From Datura wrightii (lineage: Eukaryota; Streptophyta; Magnoliopsida; Solanales; Solanaceae): a stretch of 64,000 bases of DNA. Positions 45,897-57,000 of this stretch are shown here, in pieces. The notes below the pieces were generated by a model. The model searched no databases. It was not told the DNA's origin and saw nothing but the letters and a program-made list of their open reading frames with translations. The stretch lies in contig JASDFA010000010.1 of assembly GCA_035772735.1 (NCBI GenBank), positions 95,810,001 to 95,874,000 on the forward strand, written 5' to 3'. Both the position numbers and the translations under genes were made by a program. Position 1 is the stretch's first letter; each line of letters opens with the position of its first letter.

Positions 45897-46034
45897 CTTG
45901 AGAGTACCCTTGCAATGGTGGCATCTGAAACAAGCTTTATGATAAACTTTATTGTCAGCAGTAAGTTGATCCACCAAGTAGACAGTTTTTTCACAAGCCT
46001 TACACTTCTGGGTTGTCCCTACAAAACTTGCCAT
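45897..46034 (-). pseudogene. LIM-domain protein first exon (WLIM/GLIM type), isolated
   Basis: Minus strand ATG at 46034, 46 codons (MASFVGTTQKCKACEKTVYL ... HKACFRCHHCKGTLK), then a GTGATT donor at 45896. First zinc finger ligands C11, C14, H32, C35 and the first pair of the second finger C38, C41 are intact. Plant LIM proteins bind actin filaments and bundle them; exon 1 of that family ends at the same GTLK position. The following exon is not found in the 1.5 kb downstream, so this is a captured exon with its 5' leader (CT-rich, about 46035-46284). Reading frame undamaged. Confidence 0.85.
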
Positions 46035-46164
46035 TTGCTTCTTCTTTTTTCTGCAGATCTCCGCTCAATTCAATGAACAAAAAGAGGGAGGCTGCTGGCA
46101 GTATTTGTCGCCGAAAAAAATGGTAGAGGAAGAGAGAAGAGAGAAGGCGGCCGGTAGATGGTCG

Positions 46165-46216
46165 GAAAAAATGGAGAAAAGGGGAAGAGGATGGGGAGAG
46201 AGTGGAGGCGACTGGT
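46165..46216 (-). repeat. 52-bp direct repeat, copy 2
   Basis: In the leader of the LIM exon, 131-182 bp upstream of its ATG; identical to 44449-44500. Confidence 0.9.
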
Positions 46217-46284
46217 GGCGGTGGGAGGGTGAGAGAGAGAGGGAGAGGGAAGGGCGGCTGAGATGAGTTTGAGAGGAAAAATGT

Positions 46285-47469
46285 ATACTCAGTATTATTC
46301 AGAAATGTCAGCTAATTAGTTTGACTGCAGTCTTTTCTTGAGGTGTCAGTGGTGCCTCCCAGTTATCAGTTATTAGACTCAGATATCAGTTATCAGATTT
46401 CAGTTTATTCTTTAGACGGTTACGATGCTTCCAGATAAGTAGCTCTGACCAGTCTTAGAACACCAGTTACAGAATTCGGTCTGATAAGACTCTCAGGATA
46501 TTTCCAGATAAGTATCCCCGATTTAGTCTTAGAGCCCAGTTTTGAGCTGTCAGCTTAGTAGTCAGACTAGGACTATCTAATGGGAGTAGGACTAGCACCA
46601 AGCAGACCAGGATTCCAGCGCACTCAGGTTCCCAGAACTACGTTGCCACCGTAGGTTATTTTATTGGCCCTATGGCCCCAGACTTATGATCACCCAGCTC
46701 ATGCCTCTATACCCTAGTAAGGTATACTAGGTCCTACTGATGGGGTGTATACATCAGACTCCACGTTTAGCTCACATAGTTATATGTCGGTTATAGACTT
46801 TCCCACTAGTTATTAAAGTTTCAGTTTAGCTCAACTCAATACAGATTCAAATTAACTCTATTTAGTTTAGCTCAGTACAGTTAGCTCGTATCAATATTTC
46901 AGATTCAGGGCATGTCTATGACCATCAGTCAGGGTCATTATTGACCATCTCAGTTATATTTTAGTTGTTCAGTGTTTAGTATTTCAGTTGGTCATTACAT
47001 GTCATTATATTTCAGTTGTTCTTTCATGTTTATATTTTTTCACTTACTCAGTACATTCAAAGTACTGACGCATACCTCCTATGCTGTATCGTATCATGAT
47101 TCGGTGCAGGTTCTCAGCCTCAACATCGTTAGATGATTTCCTTATGGTGATATCAGCAAGTCTAGTTGGCGAGTCCTAATATTTTGAGGACGATATTTAT
47201 TATTTAGTTATTCTTTCAGTTAGACTATAGAGTTAGCAGGCCCAAAAACTCATTATTCATAGATGGCTTTCAGATATAGACTCAGACATTCAGTTTTGTT
47301 TTCAGATGTATGAAATTTTATCAAATTAGCTTTCTTAAATGGTTTTATTATTTAATCTTCCGCTATGATTACTCAAATTACTAGTGTTATGATAGACCAT
47401 GGGTTGTTTGGGGTTACTTGTGACTCCAAGTACCGTGTTTCGTCTAGTGTATAGACTCGGGTCATCACA
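46285..47469 (+). repeat. LTR J2, 3' half
   Basis: Contains 'ctcagtacattcaaagtac' and 'atgctgtatcgtatcatgat' near 47045-47100 as in other Tekay/Del LTRs here, and ends 'gggtcatcaca'. No primer site follows, so it is a 3' or solo LTR. Confidence 0.65.
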
Positions 47470-47539
47470 CCCATATATGTACATCATTGGACCTGCTCAT
47501 AAAGCATATCATGGGCGCCGGGGCCAGAAAGGTAAATGT

Positions 47540-50075
47540 AGTGGGAGCTCAAGGATAGGAACCGGGGCAGGAGCATTCAGATTCTGAGGAGGAGGCAAAC
47601 TTCTTGGACAACCAAGTGGCGGATTTTAAGGCCAACGCCCAAGGGTCTGGACAAGACACTTGGCCCCAAGGTTCTAAAAATCAAGGTTGGAACCAATACC
47701 AGAAAACTACAACTGTAATGGGTATAGATATAGGAGCCGAGGTCATGAGTGAGGGAGAATGGAGAAGGAATGATGGTTACTACAATGACTGGACAGGATT
47801 TTTTGTGCCTCCTAATGCATGTGAGGATGAGGCTGGACCGTCAAAATTGGAGAGCATGATGGCTGAGATGCTCAAGAAGGTGAGATCCACTAAGGAGCAA
47901 CTGAAAGATATTCGGGGAGATATGTCTGGCATGGCCAGAAATTTGAGTCGCATGCCACAGCTATCAAGCAAATAGAGCATCAGCTGGGTCAACTATCGAC
48001 ATCCTTGAACCCTAGGGAAAAGGGAACACTACCTGGCAACACAGTGCAAAATCCAAAGAATGATAGTCACTGTATGACTATGATGACTAGGAGCGGAAAG
48101 ACCATAGTTGATCCCCCTCAGCTAGTTGTAGTTGAAATGCAAAGGAAGAAAGAGATCGTGATTGATGATGATGATGAGGTTGCTGAGCAAGAGCTTAAGG
48201 AAGAGGCTAAGTTGATTGAGGATACAGTTAGTGAAAAGGAGTCTTAATCTGAAAAGGGTAAGAAAAAAGGGGCCACACAAATCTATAAGGCTATCTTACG
48301 ACCACCGCCAATGTTCCCTCAAAGGATGAAGACAAAGGCGAAAAATTGTAAGTTTCAATTTGTATCTATGCTTAAACACCTTTCTGTGAACATACCACTA
48401 TTTGAGGCATTGGAGTAGATGCCTAGATATGTCAAATTTATAAAGGACCTTGTTACCAAGAAGTGGTCCGTGAGCTATGAGCCGGTGGGTAACTTGTATC
48501 ATTGCAGTGCCATAGCTTCACGGGTCCTTGCTTAGAAGAAGGAGGATCCATGTGTCTTCACCATTCCATGTATAATTAGTGATTTTGAGTTTGAAAAGGC
48601 ACTATGTGACTTAGGAGAAAGCATGGACCTGATGCCATTGGCTATGTTCAAACAACTGGGCTTGGGAGCCCCCACACCGGCATCGATGCAGCTATTGATG
48701 GAAGATTGATGTTGGGCATATTTGGATGCCCATTTGCCATGTTTTTACCCATATTTGATTATGTTTTGAGTTCATAATTGTTAATTTATGCTTAAATTCA
48801 TGTATGTGTGTGTTTTATGTGCTAACAAATGATTTTAGTTGATTTGAGAAGGAAACTAAGCAAAAGGAGCTCAAAATGATGTAAGAGATGAAGAGTTGAG
48901 ATTCTGATGGGTTTGGTGCTATGGCGGTGCCCTGCACCAAGTACCAAACTTTAAAGAAATAAATTCACAGTCTGGTGCTATGGCTGGGGCCCCACACCAG
49001 CCCTCAAACTTTAGAGAAAAAATTCTCAGGTTGGTGCTATGGCTGGGGTGGCGAGCCAGGCCTCATCTGGAGCTAAAAATTGTTAAAAGTTTGACTAAGT
49101 TTGTGGAGAGAAAGGAGGGGAAGTGCACCAGATCCATTCTGACGTGAAAAATGCTAATTTTTACGCCAAGTCTTGAAGGGCAGAAGAGTCATTTGAAGGC
49201 TCATCTATAAATATGAGGACTAGGTCATTTATTACACATCTTTTATCAATCTTTTGACAACTTTATCATTCAGAAGAGTGGAGAGACGCTAAAGAGGAGT
49301 CTCCTCTCATTTTCTTTTTTGTATTTTGTTCATGAGAACTTGTAAGTCGTTTGGAAGGAAGACAAAGTTCTACAACTAAGTTTTCTCTTCTTTACTTTGT
49401 ATTTTCGTATGATGATGACTACGTATTCGTTTCTCTGCTTGTCTATAAGTGGCTAAACTTATAATCTAGGGTCGTGGCCATGGTTGAGAGTTGATTGTTT
49501 GAAAGAGTAATAAACTTGGTTATGATTCTTTTTTATGGTTGTTTGTAATTATTTATTTTAATTTATTATTTATGGGATTGTTCACCTTGTAAGTAGTCTG
49601 TTGGCTTTCAATTGAACTTGGGAAAGGGAATCGAAAGGGTTAAAGATAAATACAGAACGGGAATTCAAAGACCTTGAACCCATTGGTGATAGTATAGAAG
49701 TTATTGTTGAGGATAGGGATATACCCTTCAACCCCATTTAGTTGAAATACAAGGTGACATCACAAATCGCACAGTCAAAAAACCAATAGGGATTCTTGTT
49801 GATGTTCTTGTCAAGGTGGATCGTTTCATCTTCCTGGCGGGCTTTGTAATCCTTGATTTCGAGATAGATTTTGAGGTCCCCAATATCTTGGGGTGACCAT
49901 TCCTGGTCACTGGGAGAGCCTTGGTAGATATGGAAGCTGGACAATTAAATCTCAGGCTAAACAAAGAAGAGGTCACTTTCAATGTCTTCCGATCAATAAA
50001 GTAGGCCAATGAGTTCAAGGTTGTATCAGCAATTGATGATGATTCCAAGTTTCTTGACGAATTCTTAGTAGTCAA
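47540..50075 (+). pseudogene. Element E gag-protease, Athila-like, interrupted
   Basis: 5' truncated: the gag core is missing. Readable: linker with NFLDNQVADFKANAQG (47600 onward), FFVPPNACEDEAGPSKLE, NPREKGTLPGNTVQNPKND (48005 onward), a Glu/Asp-rich stretch, PPPMFPQRMKTKAK (48300), VNIPLFEALE, then protease CDLGESMDLMPLAMFKQLG, where DLGA has become DLGE. A solo LTR interrupts at 48707. Beyond it come RTVKKPIGILVDVLVKVDRF, FVILDFEIDFEVPNILG (stop replaces the R of the family's GRPF) and VTGRALVDMEAGQL, ending DDDSKFLDEFLVV. The close match to C's stub suggests the same family. Non-functional. Confidence 0.8.
48707..49762 (+). mobile_element. Solo LTR 2 in the element E protease
   Basis: TGATGTTGGGCATATTTGGA ... 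AAGGTGACATCA. Flanks AAGAT (48702-48706) and CAAAT (49763-49767) agree at 3 of 5 positions, consistent with an old duplication. Removing it rejoins the protease reading (MED|RTVKKP). TATA box TATAAATAT at 49206-49214. It belongs to the family of element B's LTR: shared 'gaggatagggatataccct' block and GACATCA end. Confidence 0.75.
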
Positions 50076-50113
50076 TAGACTTGCGCCGTGCCGCGATGTT
50101 AAATTAGGCGCTT

Positions 50114-50131
50114 CATGGGAGGCAACCCATG
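50114..50131 (+). promoter_or_regulatory. Post-gag stem-loop, element E copy 1
   Basis: CATGGG-AGGCAA-CCCATG, six perfect pairs, preceded by 'gccgtgccgcgatgttaaat'. Confidence 0.8.
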
Positions 50132-50198
50132 TGGTGGTTTGGTAAAGTTTGAGTAATCAGACCACTTGAGTCGTGCTGCAACATTATATCAAGCGCTT

Positions 50199-50216
50199 CT
50201 TGGGAGGCAACCCAAG
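50199..50216 (+). promoter_or_regulatory. Post-gag stem-loop, element E copy 2
   Basis: CTTGGG-AGGCAA-CCCAAG, six perfect pairs, preceded by 'gagtcgtgctgcaacattat'. A second copy of the whole module 85 bp after the first, with a different but still complementary stem. Confidence 0.8.
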
Positions 50217-51559
50217 AAACTTAATTTCTGTGTGTTTGGTGTGCAGGTATAACAAAAATAGGTGGGAGAAATTTTAGAATAGACCAATACTATGAGCATT
50301 TGTATGACTCGAAAGAGGATTGTATGGGCCATAGCACTAGTCATGGTAAAAAGCAGTGGCAAAAATTCATGTTACAGTTGGTCACTACGACTCGTACCAA
50401 GTTTGTACAGGTCGTAGTGCTCACTGTAACCATGAATTCTGCTAAGTGTGGAATTTCAAAGAAAGTGACTTACGAGTCATCATATGAACTGTACCATCAT
50501 GATATGGGTCGTACCTTGTACTCATAGGTCCCCAGATAAGTTCTCTCAGTCTTATGCTACGAGTTGGAGGGACGAGTTGTAGGCCCAACCTATGACTCAT
50601 GAAAGGCTAAATAATTGATTTTGACCCGACTCGACCCGAATATCACAAATTCCACCCTAAATGTATTTAAATTAAGTTGCTCACTCTCTACTCCTACACA
50701 AACATAAAAAGCAAAGCCACGACTCTCACCTAACATCCACACACCCGTAACTCACAATATCAATCAATTCGAGCTTGAAGATGTGCAAAATTGCATCTGT
50801 ACACTCAAAAATTCTACCCTAATCATGGAATCAAGAAAGAAAGACAAGATTACACTTGAAAATCAAGTAACACTATATATATTGCAAAAAATGCTTGACC
50901 TGTTTAAAATGCCATTCGAGCACCTGTGATTCTTTGAACTTGCTGTCAATGGGCTGAGGAAGATGATAAATAGCTAGGGTTATTTTGATTGAATGGGTAG
51001 GAATTCGCATGCTCAAACAACTGAACTAAAATTTTTACGTAATGAGTTATGGGTTTGATGAATGTTGGGAATGAATTTGGTAAACCTAAAATGGTCATAG
51101 ATTGCATAAAATGGGGAAGTCTGAGTACCCAAAAACGAATCAAGTGTTTTCTTGGATAATTGAACGAAATAAAGAATAGGGCAAGCTTCACAAGTCTTCC
51201 TACGACTCATGGTTTCATACCATGACTCGTAGGATGACTCGTCGAGATTGTTCTAGGTGAATCAAAATGTAAAGTGTTGGTACAAAGCCTGGTACGGTTC
51301 ATAGGATCCTACTACGAGTCCTACCTGGTGATCATACCATGAGGAAGTAAGAGTAAAATTCCAAAAGAGTTTGTACAACACTACCTACGACTCATGAAAA
51401 CAATGTAGGATCCGTAACACGAGTTGTAGAAAAATACAGAAGAACATAATTCAGGGAACCCCTTAGTACGACACTTAGTATGAACTGTACCATTATGGTA
51501 CGAGTCATAACTAGGATTCGTGATAGGACTATTGAAAACCACGAGCCTTAGTACAAATC
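50217..51559 (+). other. Element E 3' non-coding interior
   Basis: No ORF is supported. 'tacgactcgtacc'-type motifs (50385-50580, again 51200-51500) are followed by a TATTTAAAT box (about 50668) and a CT-rich leader (50685-50720), the layout seen before ORF2 in D. No ORF2 is found; element F begins at 51560. Confidence 0.45.
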
Positions 51560-53650
51560 TGTTATACCCTGAGAACCCAAGGATCAGATCTGGGAGTCAA
51601 AACGGTGAAAAATTGAAATTTCGCACCAAGTCACAAGATGAACCGTGAGGAGGCTTGTGAGGAGTGACCACGAGCGGTGAGGTGACTCGTGCTCCATCAG
51701 GGTTGGCAGGACTTGTAGAGAAGACCACGGGCATGACCACGAGTTGTGGTCAGGCCTCATGACTCGTGAGGTCACCCGTGGCCTAGACTAGATGTTGGGC
51801 AAGGATGGTGGGATAGTTTAGACCACGGACTCGTGGTCACTCACCATGATTTGTGGTGTCCTCCATGGGGTCCCAGGGTGAAATTTTGGCAGTGTACCTC
51901 ACGACTCAGGCCACGAGTCGTGGTCCCTGGCGATTAGTCATCCAGTCCCTCATAGGACTGGCAGTCAGCAAAATTCTGCGATTTAAGGGCTTTTTTGTAA
52001 TTCTAAGTCCTAGGGTTCTATACTAAGTCGTTTTAACATAAGAAAGGGTGGTTTAAGAGGGAATCGACTAGCCTAAGTCCTCATTCATGCATGCAAGTGT
52101 TTGGGAAGGATTTCTAAGGGTGATCTAGGTGATTTCAAGGTGTTCTTCTTCAATTTCATCTTGGGGAATCTAGGGAAGCGAAGAATCAGTTGTCCCAGGT
52201 ACGTAAGGCTATCAATGGGTGAGTTCTTCCACATCCATGCCCATCCTCTATGATTTTTAATTTTTTTAAAAACTTATGGGGTTTTGAAGATGAATTTTAT
52301 AAAAGTCTAATGATTTGATAATGGATTTTCTGATTTTAGATTCTCATTATAATCTATGGGTTTTAATATGTTTTTTTACTGTTTAAATCATTTATAATGT
52401 CTTCAATTTTGATTACCATGAAATTAAGCCTAATTATGCATGACCCATGATGAATCGATTTTTGATCTTTTCTTCAAATAATGATATTCACGAACCCAAC
52501 ATGATTTACGATTTAAATTTTGGATTTATGATATTGCCCATCATGACTTTATGAATTTCACTCTATATGCATGATTTACAAGTATGTATGAACTTTATGA
52601 TTCATGAACCATGTTTTGACCGAATCAAGTGCCCTATTTCATGGCTAGTTCACATATGTACAAATATGTTTATGATTATCATGATTTAACTAGCCCATAA
52701 ATTCATGTATGTTATACTATGAGCACTACATATATTTTAGGAGTAGTATCGAACATCGAGTTGGTTCGGGGCCTAGGTTCTTCCCTGGACCTCATAAACT
52801 ACATGCCACCAAGGTATGTTGGGACCTCCTATGGGACTGTCCCCATCCCAAATGGCCCTTTTTATGGTGACGTCACACCTTCATGGTTCGACCCTTGGCA
52901 AGGTACGAACACCCTCTTGCTAGGGTTACAAGTCAGGCTTCATGTGTGCTCATATGGAGTATGTAGGTTAAGAGCATCTCCCACTGTTCCTCATGATGTA
53001 TGAATGTTTATGATTGTGTATATTTGCTCAAGTCATGTTCAATAAGGATTTTCTCTTACGATTATGATTACAATTGTATTATGAATGTTTTAAAAACCTT
53101 GAGCCTCATGTTTTGTTATGATGATTATGATGTGAGCATGATGCCCTACTCTTACGATCATTTATGAGTTTTGTATGTTTTAAATGTCCATTTTACTTAC
53201 CTTGCATACTCAGTACATTCCGCGTACTAACCGCATACTTTCTATGCTGTATTGTTTCATGATACAAGACCCGGCTTTCAGGATCCCTCCTCAGTAGTGC
53301 CTCCGAGATTGTTATCAGCTTATTTGGTGAGTTCTCATGTTCCTAGGGCCATATGTTCAGACTCTATGCTTTTCTTTTAGTTTTGGAATTGTTGGGTTAG
53401 TTGGGGAAGTTGTCGCATCAACCCGTCTTTCTTGATTAGAGGTTTTTCAGACTATAAGTTGTATTCAACCGTCATGTATGGATCGTGTATTGTCTTTTCT
53501 TCGTTGTTATGACATGTTTATATTTTCTTATGTTAAGTCTTCCGCTTATGTGATTATATTAGATGTACGCTTATGCCATGGGTTGACTTGGGGTCTCTGG
53601 GGGCTCCTTGTCCCATGGCTATGATCTGGGTGTACGTTCGGGTCGTGACA
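51560..53650 (+). repeat. 5' LTR of element F
   Basis: TGTTATACCCTGAGAACC ... GGGTCGTGACA. Repeated 'ccacgagtcgtgg' motifs, one a perfect odd palindrome CCACGA-G-TCGTGG at 51911-51923; leader with splice donor CAG|GTACGTAAG at 52196-52207. Confidence 0.9.
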
Positions 53651-53653
53651 AAC

Positions 53654-53665
53654 TTGGTATCAGAG
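53654..53665 (+). other. Primer binding site of element F
   Basis: TTGGTATCAGAG three bases after the LTR, matching the plant initiator-Met tRNA 3' end. Confidence 0.85.
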
Positions 53666-54057
53666 GCATAGGTTTTGAAGTGTCCTAGGGAGTCTGAAAG
53701 CCACGTTAAGTAGAGTCTTTTCATGGGTTTGAAGAGCTTCACACTTATGACGAAGAAGCTACGAGACGTTTTAGAAAATATTCCATTCTTTCATGATCTA
53801 TGTTGTGCGATGAAAAGTTCTCTACCCTTCTAATTCGTGCTATTCATGTTTGCAGCATCATGTCTCCACGCCGAGTGAACACTAAGAGAAATAGTAACGT
53901 AATGATCATGAGGGTGCCAATGGTGAATAGCATCAGCCAGCCCCACCCATTCACGAGGAGCACGCACCAGAGCCAGCTGTCCACGCTGAGTTTAGGGTAG
54001 TGATTCAGATGCTGGCGTAGGCCATGACGACACAAGTTCAAAATCAGACAGTGGCGC

Positions 54058-57000
54058 TGTTATACCCTTGAATTTTTTTGATGATTATTTGATGGTTATA
54101 TGTCATATTAAGGAAATTATGGGTCGTATGTGGTCTGTCGGTGAGGAGGGAAATATGTGCAAAGGGAAAAGCGAAGAGTATGTGAAGTTTGTATATAAGG
54201 GTCAACTTTAAATGGTCATATCTCCAAACATATAATGATCCAGAAGTCCCATAACATATCAAATGAAAGGTATTTGAGTCTAGTTTATAGTGAAAAAACC
54301 CTCGTCAATCGGAGTTCGGAGTAAAAAGTTATGCTTGTTTGAAGACAGCACTGTCGACTGGGAAAGCGCCCAGGTGAGCGGGCGCTGAGACAGGCAGGCA
54401 ACAGGCGTGCGCGCATGCGCGATGGCATGTCGCATGGGCGCCGCCCAGACCTTGGCCAGCCCGCCTATATGAAGTAAAATTGAGCTAGAAAGCTTATTTC
54501 TACTCCGTTTTAGTTTATTTCTTTTTCAAAATACAGAGAATTCAAAGCCCTATCATATGGTTAAAATATATTCTAGGTAAGAAACTTCACTCTTGTCTCT
54601 TTTGGGCTTTGAAAAGAGAACCTTGGAAGAAAGTCATGGCTTGTTGTCGTCTTGTGGTTGATTGTGGTATTGCTGCATTTTTAGATGATTCTAGGAAGAG
54701 GAAAGAGTAAGAGTTTACTCCTACTTTAGCTAATAACATCTCCAATAAAGGGTAAGTAATTCCCTTTTGATTTCTTTAAGTTTATGAGGTTATAACTTGG
54801 AGAATGTTGTAGTATTGTGTTGTTGTTTCTTTGTGTGTTTTTTTGTGGCATGTTGCTGCCCAATTTTTCCAGAACTTTGGTGAAGTGAAGTTGCTACTTG
54901 TTGTGTTTGTAAATTGGACTTGGAAGGAGCCTTAAGGAGTAAGCTTGAAAGGAAGATTTTTGGCAAAATTAGAGTCGACGTGCCAAGGTATGTAAAGGCG
55001 TCCCTTTCCTTGTTTTTCAAGCATGAAACTAAGTTATTGAAAGGATCAATATTCCTATGTTTTTAAAATCATATTGAGGCATGTATGATCCTTTTCGAAG
55101 GGTTGGAAAGACTTGGCATAAAGATTGAATCGTTAAGAATTGTTGAAGCGAACAAATGTGAAGCGAAAGGCATAATTTTTATACAATTATTGTCGTAGTT
55201 CTAAATCGAGTTTGAAATCCCCTTAACGTGGGCACCGTGATCTAGTATTTTGCAGTACACTATATATGTGATGTTGAATATATGTTAAGATCTGGTCACT
55301 TAGTGAAATTGGTAGGAAATACTAAGACGACGACATGTAATTGAACTTCAGCTAAGAAGATGACGCTAAGCCGATTGAGGGTAAATGAGCTTATTGAAAT
55401 GACATTTTAATAATATTGTTAATATGTCCTATATGTTTATGTTTTAAAGTTCTTAAGGTAAAAAGTAGATTTTATGTTTTTCCTCTTTAAAGCTAAGAAA
55501 GCGGCACATAACGCATAAGCTAAGTCGATACATGTTAATGGGGAAAGCGTGGCTAAGTTGTCAATTAGGCAAAGAGGTAAGTGCGTATAAGAATTGATGG
55601 AATAGTGCACAAGGGTAAAGACTTGAGTGTAGAGTGAATAATTTTTGGCAAAGAAGTTAAGATGAATAAGGAAAGTAGAGCTAAATATTGTTAAATTAGA
55701 TGATATGGGTTACGATGGTGTACAAGGTAGGCAACAGCTAGGAAGATTAACCCTGTTCTAAAGACGTTTAGCGAAAGAGTTATAAATTAAGTTGTTTATG
55801 TTCAATATGTGTTACATTGATGAATAACCACTAAAATGTTAACCTTCTACGAAATAATTAGAGTTGAACGTCTGCAAAATAGTAACTTAAGTTAAGAAGC
55901 TCTCTACTATACCCCTAAACGATTATGTTAAGTTATCTATTCTAAGTGTTGAAATTTTCTACCATGTCTTAAAAGGGTAATCCTAGGATCTTCTAAGACA
56001 CTTATGATTATGTAAGCTTTCTTAAGCTCCGCAAATAATTGTAAAGTTATGTAAGTCAATCCAACATCACCCGAATTACAGCTATATATCTTTATTTTCC
56101 TATAAGGAATCACTTAGAGGGTTACTCATGAGTTCCTAAATTATAGAGCTCTAAGTCTCAGATCCTTAAGTTATGTCTTTACGTCCCTAATTTATGTTGA
56201 AATGTGCTAGTTCATCTAAGAAGTTTTTGAGAGATCATACTTTGAGAATTATGTTAATGTCGCGGTCAAGTATCCGATGTTGTATACGAGTCTAAAAACT
56301 CAAGTCTTTATATGTATTTCCAGTAAGAAGTCTTAATGTATATGATTTTCATGTTATAACATACAGTTGAATTCTTTCAGTTATATTCAAGTCATGCATC
56401 TTTATGTTTAGCTCTTGTTGAGTTATTAGTTGAATTTCCTAAATTCAGAGGAGAGATTCTCCCATTTACCAATGTTCCTAATGTCTAAGTATAAGTGCAA
56501 GCTATGATAATGATCAGTTAAGCTCAAAACTTTGAATACCAGGAAGTCTCCTGGAGGTCACCCAATTAACTAAATATGAGTTATACATTATATAGAAGTC
56601 TCATACATTGTATGTCTGTAGTTCGGTTCTCAACTCTATGTATATGACAAATAACTCCAAGTTCCTAGTTATAATTTCCATGTTTTCCTGCAAATAAGTC
56701 AAATGAATTAAGAACTATATGTGCTTATCTACATGATAAATTTGGCAATGAAATTTCAATGTATAGTTGTCGATATCAGTAAGGGAATCACTTGGTAGGC
56801 AGTATATATTTGCAGTTCCCAGATGTTAAAGAATTGTGTAGAAATGAGCTCTATGTGTTTCTATCCAAGTAATATGTTAAATTGGCAGGATTATTTGTAG
56901 GACATTGTTTGTAAGCCTACAAAAGTTCTTATGTTGTCTAAACCTCTTGAAGGTCCTTCAAGTAACTGAGTCGACATGTTCATGTATAATTTGACAGCTT

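Larger units (their letters stand above)
41191..46284. mobile_element. 5.1-kb insertion carrying host gene fragments
   Basis: Splits LTR J2. Contains a legumain/VPE exon, a LIM-protein first exon, a SINE and a 52-bp direct repeat, all in AT-rich non-coding sequence. From 41191 to 44215 I recognise no gene; a candidate exon-like stretch on the minus strand near 43445-43500 (IAFADVINEKQGEICLEG) is unassigned. No terminal inverted repeats, Helitron ends or target duplication were found, so the agent (Helitron, Pack-type element, or double-strand-break filler) is unknown. Confidence 0.5.
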
